Shown: in pieces, positions 49,201 to 59,227 of the stretch
How the letters are laid out: each line of letters begins with the position of its first letter
How positions within the stretch are numbered: the first letter of the stretch is position 1
Source of the DNA: Zonotrichia leucophrys gambelii
Taxonomy: Eukaryota; Chordata; Aves; Passeriformes; Passerellidae
Length of the DNA: 64,000 nt
NCBI RefSeq assembly: GCF_028769735.1
Contig: NC_088194.1
Span: 1 to 64,000, forward strand
Reading direction: 5' to 3'
The notes under the pieces: model-generated
Seen by the model: only the letters and a program-made list of their open reading frames with translations
Databases searched by the model: none
Told to the model about the DNA's origin: nothing
Translations under genes and position numbers: made by a program

Positions 49201-50615
49201 CGGAGCTGCTGAAAGCATCCCCCAAAATCTGCGCCCATGTGGGTGTCCCAGCCGAGGGGATTTTTAGGGAAGGGATAATTTTGGCAGCAGGGTTTGGGTT
49301 GTGATCCGGGCACGATCCAACCCCCCGAGGAAGGGTCGGAGCACGGATTTTGGCACAGAAAGTCGGGGTTTTTGGGCTGCCATCCCTCCCCATGCCCAGG
49401 GGACACTCTTGTGGTTTTCCCCTCGTGCTCTCAGGGATCGTCTCGCTGGGATTCCTCTGGCTCTGCCACCGCTCACTTTAAATACCCGCTAAAGCAGCGA
49501 ATATCCCCCTCCCACGCCCAGCCCGTCCCCGGCCCAGCTTTGCTCCAATTAGCAGCTCCCCCGAAATCCCCTCCCCAGCCTCAACCTTCAGGCGACCCGC
49601 ACGGGCCGGGGCAGCGCCCGCAGCCCCCGGGGCACCCCGGTGGCACCGGGAGGGCTCGGCCGTGCCACCGTGCGAGAGATGCCCACGGGGGTGGGTTTGG
49701 TTTGGTTTGGTTTGCTTTGGGGGGGTTTCTCCAAGATTTCACCCTCTGGATCTGCATCCCCTCTGCCACCCCAATCCCTGCTGCCATCCCTGGGCATGGG
49801 GATTGGCACTCACCCGCTGCAGGGACCCCCCCGAGCCCCCCACTTCTTCAGGAGTGGGTTTAAGGTGGTCCAACACCAGCAGCAACCGGTTTGACCGAAC
49901 CACAGCGAGTAGAGACACCGGACAGGCCACGGGGGTCCCGGGAACCCCCCGCCCGCCCCGTCCCCGCCACTCACCCGCGTACTCGGGGTCCACGCGCGGC
50001 GAGTAGAGCCCGAACTTGATGAAGATGGGGAGGACGAAGCCGAAGCGAACCCACTCGATCACGTAGAGCGGCGGGCGCGCCTCGTGTGCGCCCAGGAGCC
50101 CGCAGCCCAGCACCGCGCTGCCCCCGACGCGCCCCACCACGGCCCGGGGCTCGCTCCGGCCGCTGCCTGCGGGACCGGCACCGGGATGAAGCGGGACACA
50201 CCGGGATGAACCGGGATAAACCGGGATGGGGGAGGAAGGCACGGGACACACCGGGACACAGCGGGACCCTTCCCCTGCTCACGGAAACTCCCACCCCCGC
50301 CTCTCCGGGACCAACCAAACCAATCCCACCGGGACACACCGGGACACACCGGGACCTTCCTCCCGCCCCCGCTGTCCCCAGCTGTCCCCCGCCTCCTCCC
50401 GCTTTCCCGGAACCCGGCACTTGACGGACCGGTCCCGTCGGGACACACCGGGACATACCGGAACACACCGGGACCCTTTCCCCGCCCCCGATCCCCCTGG
50501 CCCGGTACCGGCCAGACCGGCCCAGCCGCCTCCCCCCCGCCGCTCCCCGGGACGGCCCCTCACCCCCGGCTCCGGCGAGCAGGCTGAGGACGGCGGCGCG
50601 CAGCCACCACCGCAT
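34253..50615 (-). CDS. IGSF9: Immunoglobulin superfamily member 9 (Turtle/Dasm1 family)
   Basis: Neuronal type I adhesion protein, five Ig plus two FN3 domains, synaptic in mammals. Exons in transcript order: 50564-50615, 49975-50166, 44264-44416, 44005-44156, 43775-43892, 43518-43659, 43204-43349, 42956-43098, 41626-41766, 41430-41546, 40155-40305, 39949-40072, 39702-39877, 39371-39621, 39213-39297, 37942-38112, 37743-37788, 35772-36974, 34527-34672, 34253-34440. Total 3897 nt, 1298 aa (human 1179), all phases consistent. Signal MRWWLRAAVLSLLAG. Ig1 (18-132) has IEWVRFGFVLPIFIKFGLYS; Ig2 to Ig5 end near 502; FN3 domains 503-714; membrane helix about 733-755 followed by NRRRAARVRKRR. The tail of about 540 residues holds conserved blocks SLLWG, ICRGPDGRFV, LQYLSLPFFKEM, GSLTSQSSGRGS and DENYEWD. 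It ends VATLL, a PDZ-binding C-terminus. The donor after exon 3 (G/GTACCG) is weak. An acidic run in exon 18 is unusual. Confidence 0.95.
34690..35500. repeat. Minisatellite in IGSF9 intron 18
   Basis: Degenerate array of GGGATGGGTGTGAGACCC and GGGGATGGGCTCTAG units with AACCCCAAAAAG spacers. Longer units of about 185 bp repeat the GGATCAGATGCCAGGGATGG segment three times (about 35,088, 35,290, 35,427). Confidence 0.88.
36593..36656 (-). repeat. IGSF9: Acidic trinucleotide tract inside IGSF9 exon 18
   Basis: A run of (TCC/TCT/TCA/TCG) triplets on +, read on the minus strand as about 20 consecutive Glu/Asp codons directly before PVWHRG in the cytoplasmic tail. The most regular part is eight or more GAG codons. 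Human IGSF9 has no comparable tract (from memory of the family). Confidence 0.9.
37190..37740. repeat. Purine-rich minisatellite in IGSF9 intron 17
   Basis: Units around GGGATAGGGAGGGAAGGGATG, with a run of about nine GGCAT pentamers (TGGCATGGCATGGCA) at 37,356-37,410. Segment 37,205-37,330 reappears diverged at about 38,760-38,910 in intron 15. Confidence 0.85.
38130..38318. other. Assembly gap (189 N)
   Basis: Unresolved bases in IGSF9 intron 15, 17 bp from exon 16. The flanks on both sides carry the same CTGCCACACACAGGGCA motif, so the gap sits inside a tandem array and its length may be nominal. Confidence 0.99.
38319..38760. repeat. About 130-bp tandem repeat in IGSF9 intron 15
   Basis: At least four units containing ACACAGCAAGGGCTCAGCTC, CACCAGGGCTGATCTGTGCC and CCACACACAGGGCACCCCAT, spaced about 100-130 bp. 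The array continues into the gap. A further diverged unit lies at about 38,930-38,990. Confidence 0.88.
40425..41345. repeat. Tandem repeat in IGSF9 intron 10
   Basis: Five units, about 155-215 bp each, starting GTTTGGAGGCCATGGGGCAG and containing TGTCACTGTTTTAAAG, ATGTGATGGGATTCCAGTTT and ACCCCAGGAGTGATGTA. The short block CACTGCCCCAGGAGTGATGT is itself multiplied within some units. Confidence 0.93.
41767..42955. repeat. Purine-rich minisatellite filling IGSF9 intron 8
   Basis: Nearly the whole intron is a degenerate array of GGATTTGGGAAGGAGCTGGG and AGAGGGGAATGGGTGAGCAG units, about 40-45 bp. It runs to within a few bases of the exon 8 donor and exon 9 acceptor. On the opposite strand it reads as Pro/Ser-rich open frame with no meaning. 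Confidence 0.93.
44455..45640. repeat. VNTR 1 in IGSF9 intron 2
   Basis: About 1.2 kb array of GGTCACCCC / GGGGCCACCCCTCTCCCGG units (about 20-40 bp), with a larger duplicated segment near its start (44,465-44,535 against 44,537-44,605). Confidence 0.93.
46140..47535. repeat. VNTR 2 in IGSF9 intron 2
   Basis: About 1.4 kb array of roughly 32-bp units, CCATCCTGGGCATCCCCTGT with CTGGGGCACCCA, and higher-order repeats: 46,380-46,500 resembles 46,990-47,100. No exon-like interruption was seen. Confidence 0.95.
48091..48352. repeat. 10-bp VNTR in IGSF9 intron 2
   Basis: About 26 units of GCTCTGGGAA with recurrent variants GCTCTCAGAA and GCTTTGGGAA, in perfect 10-bp register. 47,536-48,090 and 48,353-49,974 around it are unique intron sequence with no supported gene. 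Confidence 0.97.
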
Positions 50616-51030
50616 AGCCCAGGCCCCCCCTGCGGCGGCTCCCGCGGCGTCACCGGGGCCCACGGACCGGCGGGCTCGGCCGGGCAGCCCCGGGGGCACC
50701 GGCCCCGGGCGGGGGGCGCGGGGGGCTCCGCGTCCCGCCGCTCCTCATGCCCGGCCGGCCGCGCTCGGCTGCGTTCGGCTCTTCCCGCCTGCTTTCGGCT
50801 CTTTCCGGCTCGGTTCGGGTCCGTCCGGGTCCGCTCGGCTCCGGCCGCCGCCGCCGGGCGGCCGCAAACAAACCCGCGACGGCGGGAGGGGCCGCCCAGG
50901 CCACGCCCCCCGCCGCCCGTTGCCGCGGCGACAGCCAATCAGGAGACGCCGCTGAGCGCTTCTGGAGGCGGCCAATGGCGGAGCGAGGCAGCGGGGAGCG
51001 AGGGATGCTGGGAAATGTAGTACCCTGAGA
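50616..51030 (-). promoter_or_regulatory. IGSF9: IGSF9 CpG-island promoter
   Basis: GC- and CpG-rich sequence upstream of the IGSF9 start codon. It holds two CCAAT boxes (AGCCAATCAGG near 50,932 and GGCCAATGGCGG near 50,970, the latter also a YY1-like CAATGGCGG). No TATA box. It may also drive a transcript to the right, but no gene start is visible on that side. Confidence 0.6.
51003..51021 (-). promoter_or_regulatory. ZNF143/THAP11-type motif
   Basis: The minus strand reads ACTACATTTCCCAGCATCC, an excellent match to the ACTACAnnTCCCAG element found in many vertebrate CpG-island promoters. It marks the upstream edge of the IGSF9 island. Confidence 0.65.
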
Positions 51031-52052
51031 GGGGAAGGGGGACCGGGGAGCGTGTGGGGTGACACGGAGGGGGATATGGGGGGGAAAGCGAGGGGGACAT
51101 GGGGGGACACATGGGGGATCACGGGTGGGACCGGGGAAAGCACAGGGGGCTAAAGGAGGGGCACTTAGAGGGAGGACACGAGTGGGACACATGGGTGGGA
51201 CAGAGGGTGGGACACGAGGGGTCATGAAGAGTACACCGGGGTGACACATGGGTGGGACACACGTGGGACATAGAGTGGGACACGAGGGGTCATGAATAGG
51301 ACACAGGGGTGACACACGGGTGGGACACACAGGTGGGACCATGGAGGGGACACACATGGGATATGAGTGGGACAGACAGGCAGGACACGCAGGGAAAACA
51401 CTCCTGGGACAGAGGTGGGACCAGGGGACACAGGTAGGACAGAGGGGTGGGACTGTGGTGGGTCAAAGAGGGGACACATAGGTGGGACATGGATAGGACA
51501 CATGGATGGGACACAGACAGGACACGTGGGTGGGGTTTGGGTGGGACACAGGGACAGGTGGTGGCACTGAGGGCTGTGACAAGCAAGCCCAGCCCTGTGT
51601 CCCCTCTGTATGTCCCTCTGTCCCAGAGCTCCCTGCTCACCCTTCCCATCCCATCTCCTGCTCTCTAATCCCACCCTAAATGTGTCCCCACACGGTGCCA
51701 TGTCCCCATCCCGCGGGCTGAGCCGGAGCTGGGCCACTCGCCAGCCTGGGGGGGGACGGACAGGAGGGGACACAGAGGGGACATCCTGGCTGTGTCCCCG
51801 GCTCAGAGCCAGCATCGAGGGACCAGCAAACCCCGCACGTGTGACACCGGCCCGGCCACATGGGCACCCCGGGAGTGACACTGGGGCGATGCCCCCCCAG
51901 CCCAGCCCTCCTTGGAGGGGGTGGGGGGTCCTTGGAGCCCCCCCTGGCCCTGCCTGGCCCCCTGAGCCCGGGGGACTCTGAGGACAGTGTGGAGTCAGCG
52001 GGGTTAAGGGCAATAATTCTGCTGTAAGCAGCTTTGGGCCGCTCCGGCCCAT
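51031..52052. other. Intergenic, no gene seen
   Basis: 51,050-51,560 is a loose GGGTGGGACACA/GGGGACACA minisatellite. 51,560-52,052 is unique GC-rich sequence in which I see no supported gene. Confidence 0.7.
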
Positions 52053-52965
52053 GTGAGCTTAGGCTGGACATCTCTGTCCGGCACTGCCACCGTGGCCACG
52101 GCGTCCCCATCACGGCCACATTGTCCCCATCGTGTCCCCACTGTCCCTGTGCTGGTCCCCATTCAGGGATGGGCACCCCAAACTGGCTGTGCCCTGGGTA
52201 TGTGAGCTTAGGCTGGACATCGCTGTCCAGCACTGCCACCGCGGCCACGGCGTCCCCATCACGGCCACATTGTCCCCATCGTGTCCCCATTGTCCCTGTG
52301 CTGGTCCCCATGCAGGGATGGGCACCCCAAACTGGCTGTGCCCTGGGTATGTGCCCCCCATGTGAGCTTAGGCTGGACATCGCTGTCCGGCACTGCCACC
52401 GTGGCCACGGCGTCCCCATCACGGCCACATTGTCCCCATCGTGTCCCCATTGTCCCTGTGCTGGTCCCCATGCAGGGATGGGCACCCCAAACTGGCTGTG
52501 CCCTGGGTATGTGAGCTTAGGCTGGACATCGCTGTCCGGCACTGCCACCACGGCCACGGCGTCCCCATCACGGCCACATTGTCCCCATCGTGTCCCCATT
52601 GTCCCCATGCTGGTCCCCATTCAGGGATGGGCACCCCAAACTGGCTGTGCCCTGGGTATGTGAGCTTAGGCTGGACATCGCTGTCCGGCACTGCCACTGC
52701 AGCCACGGCGTCCCCATCACGGCCACACTGTCCCCATCGTGTCCCCATCGTCCCTGTGCTGGTCCCCACACAAGGATGGGCACCCCAAACTGGCTGTGCC
52801 CTGGGTATGTGAGCTTAGGCTGGACATCGCTGTCCAGCACTGCCACTGCAGCCACGGTGTCCCCATCACGGCCACATTGTCCCCATCGTGTCCCCATTGT
52901 CCCTGTGCTGGTCACCATTCAGGGATGGGCACCCCAAACTGGCTGTGCCCTGGGTATGTGCCCCC
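52053..52965. repeat. 149-bp tandem repeat, about six units
   Basis: Units starting GTGAGCTTAGGCTGGACATC begin near 52053, 52202, 52362, 52511, 52660 and 52809. The period is 149 bp, with one 160-bp unit carrying an extra GTGCCCCCCA. Units differ at only a few positions, so the array is young or homogenised. Each unit is open on both strands in some frames, which gives misleading long open frames. Confidence 0.96.
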
Positions 52966-53584
52966 CATACATGTGGCCTCACTGTGGCATCATCCTGGGG
53001 ACATTGGTGTCCCCAAAACCCCACCATGGGCCACCAGGGCCAGCTGGGTGGCTCCAGAGTTTTGGAGTGACCCCACAAATTCTGGGCCTTCCCCTTCCCA
53101 ATTCTGGGCACATCTGGGCAGGGCACAGCTGGATTGCCAGCAGTGCCCAGTGTCACCATGCCAATGTCACCACCCCAGTGTCACCACCCTGGCACCTTGT
53201 CCCCAAAGCAGAATGGTGACATTGTGACAATCCAAAGGAACTTTTGGGGACTGTGGAGCTGCTGGTTGAGGCGCTGGCCCCCGTTGTGCCCGCGCCATGT
53301 GCCACCCGCCCGGAAACGGGGACGGTGACACTGCTTCCAACCAGGATTTAAATGCCACCAAGGTTAGGAGCAGCTGAGAAGAGATTTCCAGGATTGGATT
53401 TTTGGATGGAGATGCCTCAATTCCGGCTAAGCTACACTTTAAGCACCAACGTCCCGGCTCGGCCCCCGGGCGCTGACACGCTCGTCACCCTCCACGTGGC
53501 ATCGGGGCACTGGCGGGTGACAGCGCTGGGGGGGGCTGCTCGTGGGCCCTGAAGGACCCCAGAGACAGAGGCACCCCAGAGCTG

Positions 53585-54435
53585 GGATCCCATGGGACCC
53601 CAAAAACAGCACCCTGAGGGACCCCAGAGCCAGGACCCAGAGCCAGGATCCAGATCTAAGACCCTAAAGCCAAAACCCCAAAGCCAGAACCCAGAGCCAG
53701 CACCCAAATCTAAGACCCCAAAGCCAAGGCCCCAAAATGAGGAGTCCAAAGCCAGAACCGAAAGCCAGGACCCAGATTTGGGACCCCAAAGCCAGAACCC
53801 AGAGCCAGGACCCAGATTTGGGACCCCAAAGTCAGAAGTCAGAGCCAGGACCCAGATCTAAGACCCCAAAGCCAAAACCCCAAAGCCAGAACCCAGAGCC
53901 AGCACCCAAATCTAAGACCCCAAAGCCAAGGCCCCAAAATGAGGACTCCAAACCAGAACTCAGAGCCAGGACCCAGAGCTGGGACCCCCAAGCCAGGACT
54001 CCAAAGCCAGAACCCAGAGCCAGGACCCAGATTTGGGACCCCAGCCAGGCTGGGACCGTGACTGACCCCAAATTCAGGGCCCTGAGGGAGCTCAAAGCCA
54101 GGATCCAGAACCAGAACCCTGAGGAACCCCAAACCCAGGACCCCAGAGCCAGGACCCCAAAAGACCCCAGAGCCAGGATCCTGAACAATCCCAGAATTGG
54201 GACCCTGAATGACCCCAAATTCAGGGCCCTGAGGGAGATCAAACCCAGGATCCAGAACCAGAACCCTGAGGAACCCCAAACCCAGGACCCCAGAGCCAGG
54301 ATCCTGAACAACCCCAGAATTGGGACCCTGAACGATCCCAAACCCAGGGCCCCGAGGGAGCTCAAACCCAGGATCCAGAACCAGAACCCTGAGGAACCCC
54401 AAACCCAGAGCCAGGACCCAAATCCCAGGGTGCAG
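53585..54435. repeat. CCAGAACC/CCAGGACC minisatellite
   Basis: About 850 bp of AAAGCCAGAACCCAGAGCCA and GGACCCAGATTTGGGACCCC units, with a 90-bp higher-order repeat after 54,050 (GACCCTGAATGACCCCAAAT, GAACCCTGAGGAACCCCAAA). It lies just beyond the DUSP23 3' end. 52,966-53,584 before it is unique sequence without a gene. Confidence 0.93.
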
Positions 54436-54528
54436 CTACCAACCAAGCCGGGTCTGGGGGTGCCCAGCAGAGCATCCCCCCAGCGTGTACCCCAAAACCA
54501 CACCTGGAGAGAAGCCACAGGCCAGTCC

Positions 54529-54534
54529 TTTAAT
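54529..54534 (-). terminator. DUSP23: DUSP23 polyadenylation signal (ATTAAA)
   Basis: ATTAAA on the minus strand about 185 nt after the DUSP23 stop. A splice acceptor (CCCCTCCACAG) lies between at about 54,632, so a 3' UTR intron is possible. Confidence 0.5.
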
Positions 54535-54717
54535 GCAGGAGGTGACAGACAGGGCTGGGCACGCCTGGCACCTCAGGGTGCCCAATCCCACGGATGCCAT
54601 CCATGTGCTCAGCTCTCCTTGCCAGCACTGTGGAGGGGAAAAAAGCCACCAGTGAGCGAGGACTGGGGACATTTGGGAGCCACAGCTGGAGGAGGGAACC
54701 CCCCAGGAGGGTGGCAC

Positions 54718-55882
54718 CTACCCCAGGCACTGGCAGAAGCGGAGCACGGCCTGTTCCTGCTCTGAGGTCTCGATGGAGCCGGGCCGGAGGCGCCGGATCT
54801 CACGGATGGCATCACCCCCTGCCAGGTGCTGCTCCTTGCACAGGTAACAGGCCAGCAGTGTGCCAGTCCTGCCATGGCCCAGCATGCAGTGCACTGCCAC
54901 GGCCTGGGCACAGGGACACAGCAGTGGGTGGCACTGCTGGATGCCCACGTGCCCCTCTGAGTGGCAGGTGATGCCCATTTTGGCGCTGCCCACATGGGGT
55001 TTCTGCCTGGTGTCACCTTCTGTCACCCCCTCCCCTCATCTTCTTAGGTGTCCCTTCTTGAAGTGACAACTCCCTGAGACGTCACAGCCACCAGGTGTCA
55101 CAGCCCTACCACAGGCGTGTGTTCCCCTCCAGGTGTCACCCTCCCAAAGTGTCATTCCTGAAGGAGTGACCAACTCCCAAGGTGTCCATCTCCCAAGGTG
55201 TCATTCCTCAAGTGGTGTCACCTCCCAAGGTGTCACCTCCCAAGGTGTCATTCCTCAAGTGGTGTCCATCCCCCAAGGTGTCACCCCTTCCAAAGTGTCC
55301 CCCACCACCACGGTGCCATCTTTCCAAACATCCCTCCTCAAGGTGTCCCTCCTCCCTGAGGTGTCACCCTGCTGAGGTCCCCCCTCCAGTCCTCAAGGTG
55401 TTCCCCACCCTGACGTGCCACCTCCTCAAGGTGTCCCCAAAGTGTCCCCCCAGATGTCTTCCCTAGTGTCCCCTCCCCTGGTGTCTCTCCTGGTGTCTTC
55501 CCTTCTGTGTCACTGCCCCAATTGTCCCCTCCACTGTCCCCCAGCTGCCCCACCAGTGTCTTCCCCCAGCTGTCCCCTCGCTGTCCCCTCCCCCGGGTGT
55601 CCCCGGCCATACCTCCCCGCGGCCATTGGCCTCCTCCACGATCTGCAGGAAGCTCTGGATCTGCTCGGGGCTCGGCGGGGTGAAGTCGGCGATGCGGAGC
55701 CGGTGCAGCTGGATTTGGGGACAGCAGCCGTGGTGCGGCGGGGCCCGCTCCGTCAGGGACACCAGGTGTCGCACGCCGCGCTCCCGCAGGTACCGGTAGT
55801 GCCCCGGTTCCCGCGGCATCGCCAGCCCCGCCAGCCGCCCCTCGACCACCCACGAGAAATTGGGGGGCTCCAATGCACCCAT
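54718..55882 (-). CDS. DUSP23: Dual-specificity phosphatase 23 (VHZ)
   Basis: Small cytosolic protein-tyrosine/dual-specificity phosphatase that is essentially only a catalytic domain. Two coding exons on the minus strand: 55613-55882 and 54718-54903; 456 nt, 151 aa (human 150). It begins MGALEPPNFSWVVEGRLAGL. The general-acid loop region reads LRIADFTPPSPEQI. The catalytic P-loop is HCMLGHGRTG (Cys, then Arg after five residues), followed by LACYL and EIRRLRPGSIET. It ends FCQCLG. The stop TAG overlaps a consensus donor (GG/GTAGGT). If that is used, exon 3 near 54,631 adds AGKES before a stop. A CAG acceptor three bases upstream of the ATG shows a non-coding first exon further right, not located. 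The intron carries a CAAGGTGTCA(C/T) minisatellite. Confidence 0.95.
55130..55480. repeat. Minisatellite in the DUSP23 intron
   Basis: Array of CCCAAGGTGTCATTCCTCAA and GTGGTGTCACCTCCCAAGGT units, about 15-35 bp, degenerating toward 55,480. Confidence 0.88.
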
Positions 55883-55885
55883 GGC

Positions 55886-56655
55886 CTGTGGCGGGGGGGG
55901 ACAGGAGACACTGCTGCTCTGGGGACCCTCAGAGCCCCCAGGTCAGGACCCCTGGAACCCCCATTTCGGATATGGGACCCCCAGCTCAGGCCCCCAAGAC
56001 CCCTCAACACCATCCTCCCTCCACGCCTCCAGAAGCCCCAATACCACCCCCAAAACCCCCTGGCCAAGACTCTCAAATAAAGCCCCCAGACCCCCAGCTC
56101 ACACCCTGCCCATCAGGACCCCCAGTTCCCCAAAACCAAACCCCTGGAGAACCTGGCCAGATCCCCAGGACCCCCAGGTCAAGACCCCAGACTCCCCAGT
56201 TCAGACCCCCTATATCAAAACCCCCAAAACCACACCCTGGAGAATGTGGCCAGGGTACCCCAAAGTCTCCTGGACTTCCTTGTGAGGACTCCTGGGACCA
56301 CCAAATGAAGCCCCCAGACCCCTCAATTGAGACCTCCCATGTCAAGAACCCCTGGGACCCAAACCCACCCAAACTCCACCCGAAATCCCTGACCCAAACC
56401 CAAATCAGACCCCTCAATCAATTCAGACCCCTCATCGACACCCCAGTCAGACCCTCACACCCATCCTCCTCAGCAGAGTTTAACCGGGTGCCCCAATTCA
56501 GACCCCCCCTACCCCATCAGCCCCCCGGGACCCCCGTTCAGCGCCCCGGGCCCAGCTCGGGGTTCTCCCCCTCCCCACAGGCCGCAGCTTCGGGGCCCCT
56601 CCGCGGGTCTCGCTCCGTTCCCGCCGCCCCGGTGTCCCCCCGGCCCCGCCATACC
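55886..56655. other. Upstream region of DUSP23, no gene seen
   Basis: C/A-rich unique to low-complexity sequence (CCCCCAGACCCC patterns). It probably belongs to the DUSP23 5' UTR intron. No conserved coding exon is visible. Confidence 0.55.
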
Positions 56656-57300
56656 GGGGAGGCCGCGCGGGGCGGAGCGAGAACGGGCCGGGCCCGGGCT
56701 GAGGCGGAGCTGAGGCGGAGCGGGGCCGGGTTTGGGCCGGAGCTGAGGCGGAGCCAGGCCCGGGATGTGGCGGAGTTGAGGCGGAACTGGGCCGGAGCTG
56801 AGGGGAGCGGGGCCGGAGCCGAGGGGTCTGGGGCCGGAGCTGGGTCCGAACTGAGGGGGAGCGAGGCCGGAGCTGGATCCGAGCTGAGGGGAGCGGAGCT
56901 GGAGCTGAGGGGAGGGGGGCCGGAGCTGAGAGGAGCTCGGTCCGAGCTGAGGGGGAGCGGGGCCGGAGCTGGGTCCGAGCTGAGGGGGAGCGGGCCCGGA
57001 GCTGGGTCCGAGCTGAGGGGACCGGGGCCGGAGCTGGGTCCGAGCTGAGGCGGAGCGGGGCCGGAGTTGGGTCCGAGCTGAGGGGACCGGGCCCGGAGCT
57101 GGGTCCGAGCTGAGGGGACCGGGGCCGGAGCTGGGTCCGAGCTGAGGCGGAGCGGGACCGGAGTTGGGTCCGAGCTGAGGCGGAGCGGGGCCGGAGCTGA
57201 GGGGACCGGGGCCGGAGCTGGGTCTGAACGGAGGCGGAGCTGGGCCAGAGCTGAGGGGACTGGGGCCGGAGCTGAGGCGGAGCTGGGCCGGGAGAAGCCG
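56656..57300. repeat. GC-rich minisatellite upstream of DUSP23
   Basis: Array of GGGGCCGGAGCTGGGTCCGA and GCTGAGG(C/G)GGAGC units about 27 bp long, extremely GC- and CpG-rich. It may act as or lie next to the DUSP23 CpG-island promoter (inference from position). Confidence 0.9.
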
Positions 57301-57589
57301 CAGCGAGCGACGGAGGTGGCGCGGCGGTGACACAGGGGACAATGGGGACGCGGGGGAGGTCGGGTGGGTGTCGGGGTGACAATGGGGAGACCCGCAGCTG
57401 CGGGGCCGCGCCGGGACGCGGGGCTGTGGGACACGGGGCTGAACCTCCGGGACAGCGAGCTGGAACCCGCCGGGACAGGGGTCTGCAGGGGTGGGGGAAT
57501 GCAGGAATGGGGGGCTGAATCCCCCAGGACAAGGGGCTGAGCCGCCCAGGACACGGGGTTGCCACCCCGGAGCTCTGGGACTGACCCTC

Positions 57590-57930
57590 AGGAGCTCCAG
57601 GACTGAGCACCTCAGGACTCAAGGCTGGATCCTCCAGATCTGTGTGGCACATGGGGCTGTAGGGCTGAATCCCCGGGATACAGAGCTGGACCCTTGGAGC
57701 TCCAGGACTGAACCCCCTGAGGGCTCCAGAACTGCACCCCCAGAGCTCTGGGTCTGAATCCCCCAGGACATGGGGCTGAATCCCTCCAAGAGCTCCAGAA
57801 CTGCACCCCCAGAGCTCTGGGTCTGAATCCCTCAGGATATGGGACTGTGCCCCACCAGTATATGGGACTGAACCCCCCAGGGACATGGGGCTGAACCCCC
57901 CAAGGGCTCCAGAACTGCACCCCCAGAGCT
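57590..57930. repeat. Minisatellite downstream of pentraxin 1
   Basis: Units with AGCTCCAGAACTGCACCCCC, AGAGCTCTGGGTCTGAAT and CCCCAGGACATGGGGCTGAA, about 55-110 bp, four or so copies. Confidence 0.88.
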
Positions 57931-58071
57931 TTGCCTTGGGGGGCCTCAACCCACTCCCCCACCCCTAAAAACCACCAGAACCCTAAAAACACATTTCTCC
58001 ATTTATGCAATGTTGGGTGGCTTTTGGGGAGGGGTTTACACAGCAGGGATTGGGGACAGCCCCCCACAACC

Positions 58072-59020
58072 TCAGGGCTTCAGGTACACCTCTCCCACGA
58101 TCTTGTAGGGGAAATTGTTCCAGCCAAAAAGGGGGGTTTGGCCAGGTGTGTCGTACATGGCCGACACCACCTCCGTGGTGGAGACCCCCACGTCCCACAT
58201 GTACACGGATGAAATCTCCCCCACAAAGGACTGCTTGGCATCAAAACCACCCCCAAAGCTGTCCTGGTCCTGCCCCAGCACGATGGATGCTGGCACTCCC
58301 ACCGTGTATCCCTTCTGCAGCCCCTTCCTGGGCCAGGGCTTCCCGTTGAGCCAGAAGCTCACGATGCCCGTGGAGGATTCCCAGCTGACGCAGACGTGCT
58401 CGACCTCCCCGAGGTTTTCAGGCACCCTGAAGGACAAGAACTGGTTGCCCACGTTGAAGTCGTACTGGCCAGGTTTGGGCTTGAAGAGCAGGATCTCGTT
58501 GCTCTGTTTTTTGGTGGCGTAGGAGAAGAGGCTGTAGGGCCGGCTGAGGTCGGTGTAGGATTTGAGGCACACGGTGAGGTTGTTCAGGGGTTTCTCCAGC
58601 GTTGCTGTCACCTGCACGTGGGCGCTTTGGGACTCTCGGGGGAACACGAACACCGAGCTGCCCAGGTCTGCGGGAGGTGACATCGACAGAGGTGACATCC
58701 AGCGCCCGGGGTGGGTGCCACCACCACCAGCTGTGGCACAGGGTGTCGAGTGTCGAGTCCCTGCCACCCCCATTTCTGTCCTCAGGGTGCCATCGTGCCC
58801 CCCTGTGCCCTGCACGTTCCTCCCTTGCAGAGCTCGGGGTGCCCCTGTGGGTTCCCCCATGCCGCCTTTGCCCCCACCCTGCACCCTTGGGAGCACTCAG
58901 GGTGCCCCACTGCCCCCACAACCCCCCCTGCATGTCCCCATGCCCCCCACCAGTACCTTGTGGGGCCGTGGGACCGAAGAGCGCGGTGAGGATGAGGAGG
59001 CAGAGCCACAGCGGCCCCAT
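58072..59020 (-). CDS. Short pentraxin 1 (CRP/APCS type)
   Basis: Secreted pentameric pattern-recognition protein of the C-reactive protein/serum amyloid P family, calcium-dependent. Two exons on the minus strand: 58957-59020 (signal peptide MGPLWLCLLILTALFG) and 58072-58667; 660 nt, 219 aa (human CRP 224, APCS 223). The phase-1 intron right after the signal peptide is the family's gene structure. The mature chain starts near DLGSSVFVFPRES. It carries the pentraxin signature HVCVSWES, the calcium-site loop GQDQDSFGGGF, FSYATKKQSNEILL and WLNGKPWPRKGLQKGYTVG. The cysteine pair is in TVCLKSY and HVCVSW. It ends GEVYLKP. It has a tandem neighbour in the same orientation 646 bp away. Which mammalian gene it matches one-to-one cannot be decided here. 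Confidence 0.93.
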
Positions 59021-59227
59021 GGCACCGCCGAACCCGGCCACTGTCACCACCGTGGGAAAGGGGGGACCTCAGTGCCACCCAGAGCCGCTCCAAGGAGTGA
59101 CAGTGACTGGTGGTGACACTGACCTTTGTCCCCAAGCCCCAGGACTGTTGGGAAATGGCGTGTGAGCGTGGCGGGGACTGGCTTTGGGGACAATCCCCCT
59201 GTCCCCAAGGGAGGGGCCTTCCCATTC

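Noticed and set aside
52034..53219. Repeated open frames SLGWTSLSGTATAATASPSR on the + strand
   Set aside because: The 149-bp repeat is open in several frames on both strands; the repeat length is not a multiple of three, so frames change from unit to unit.
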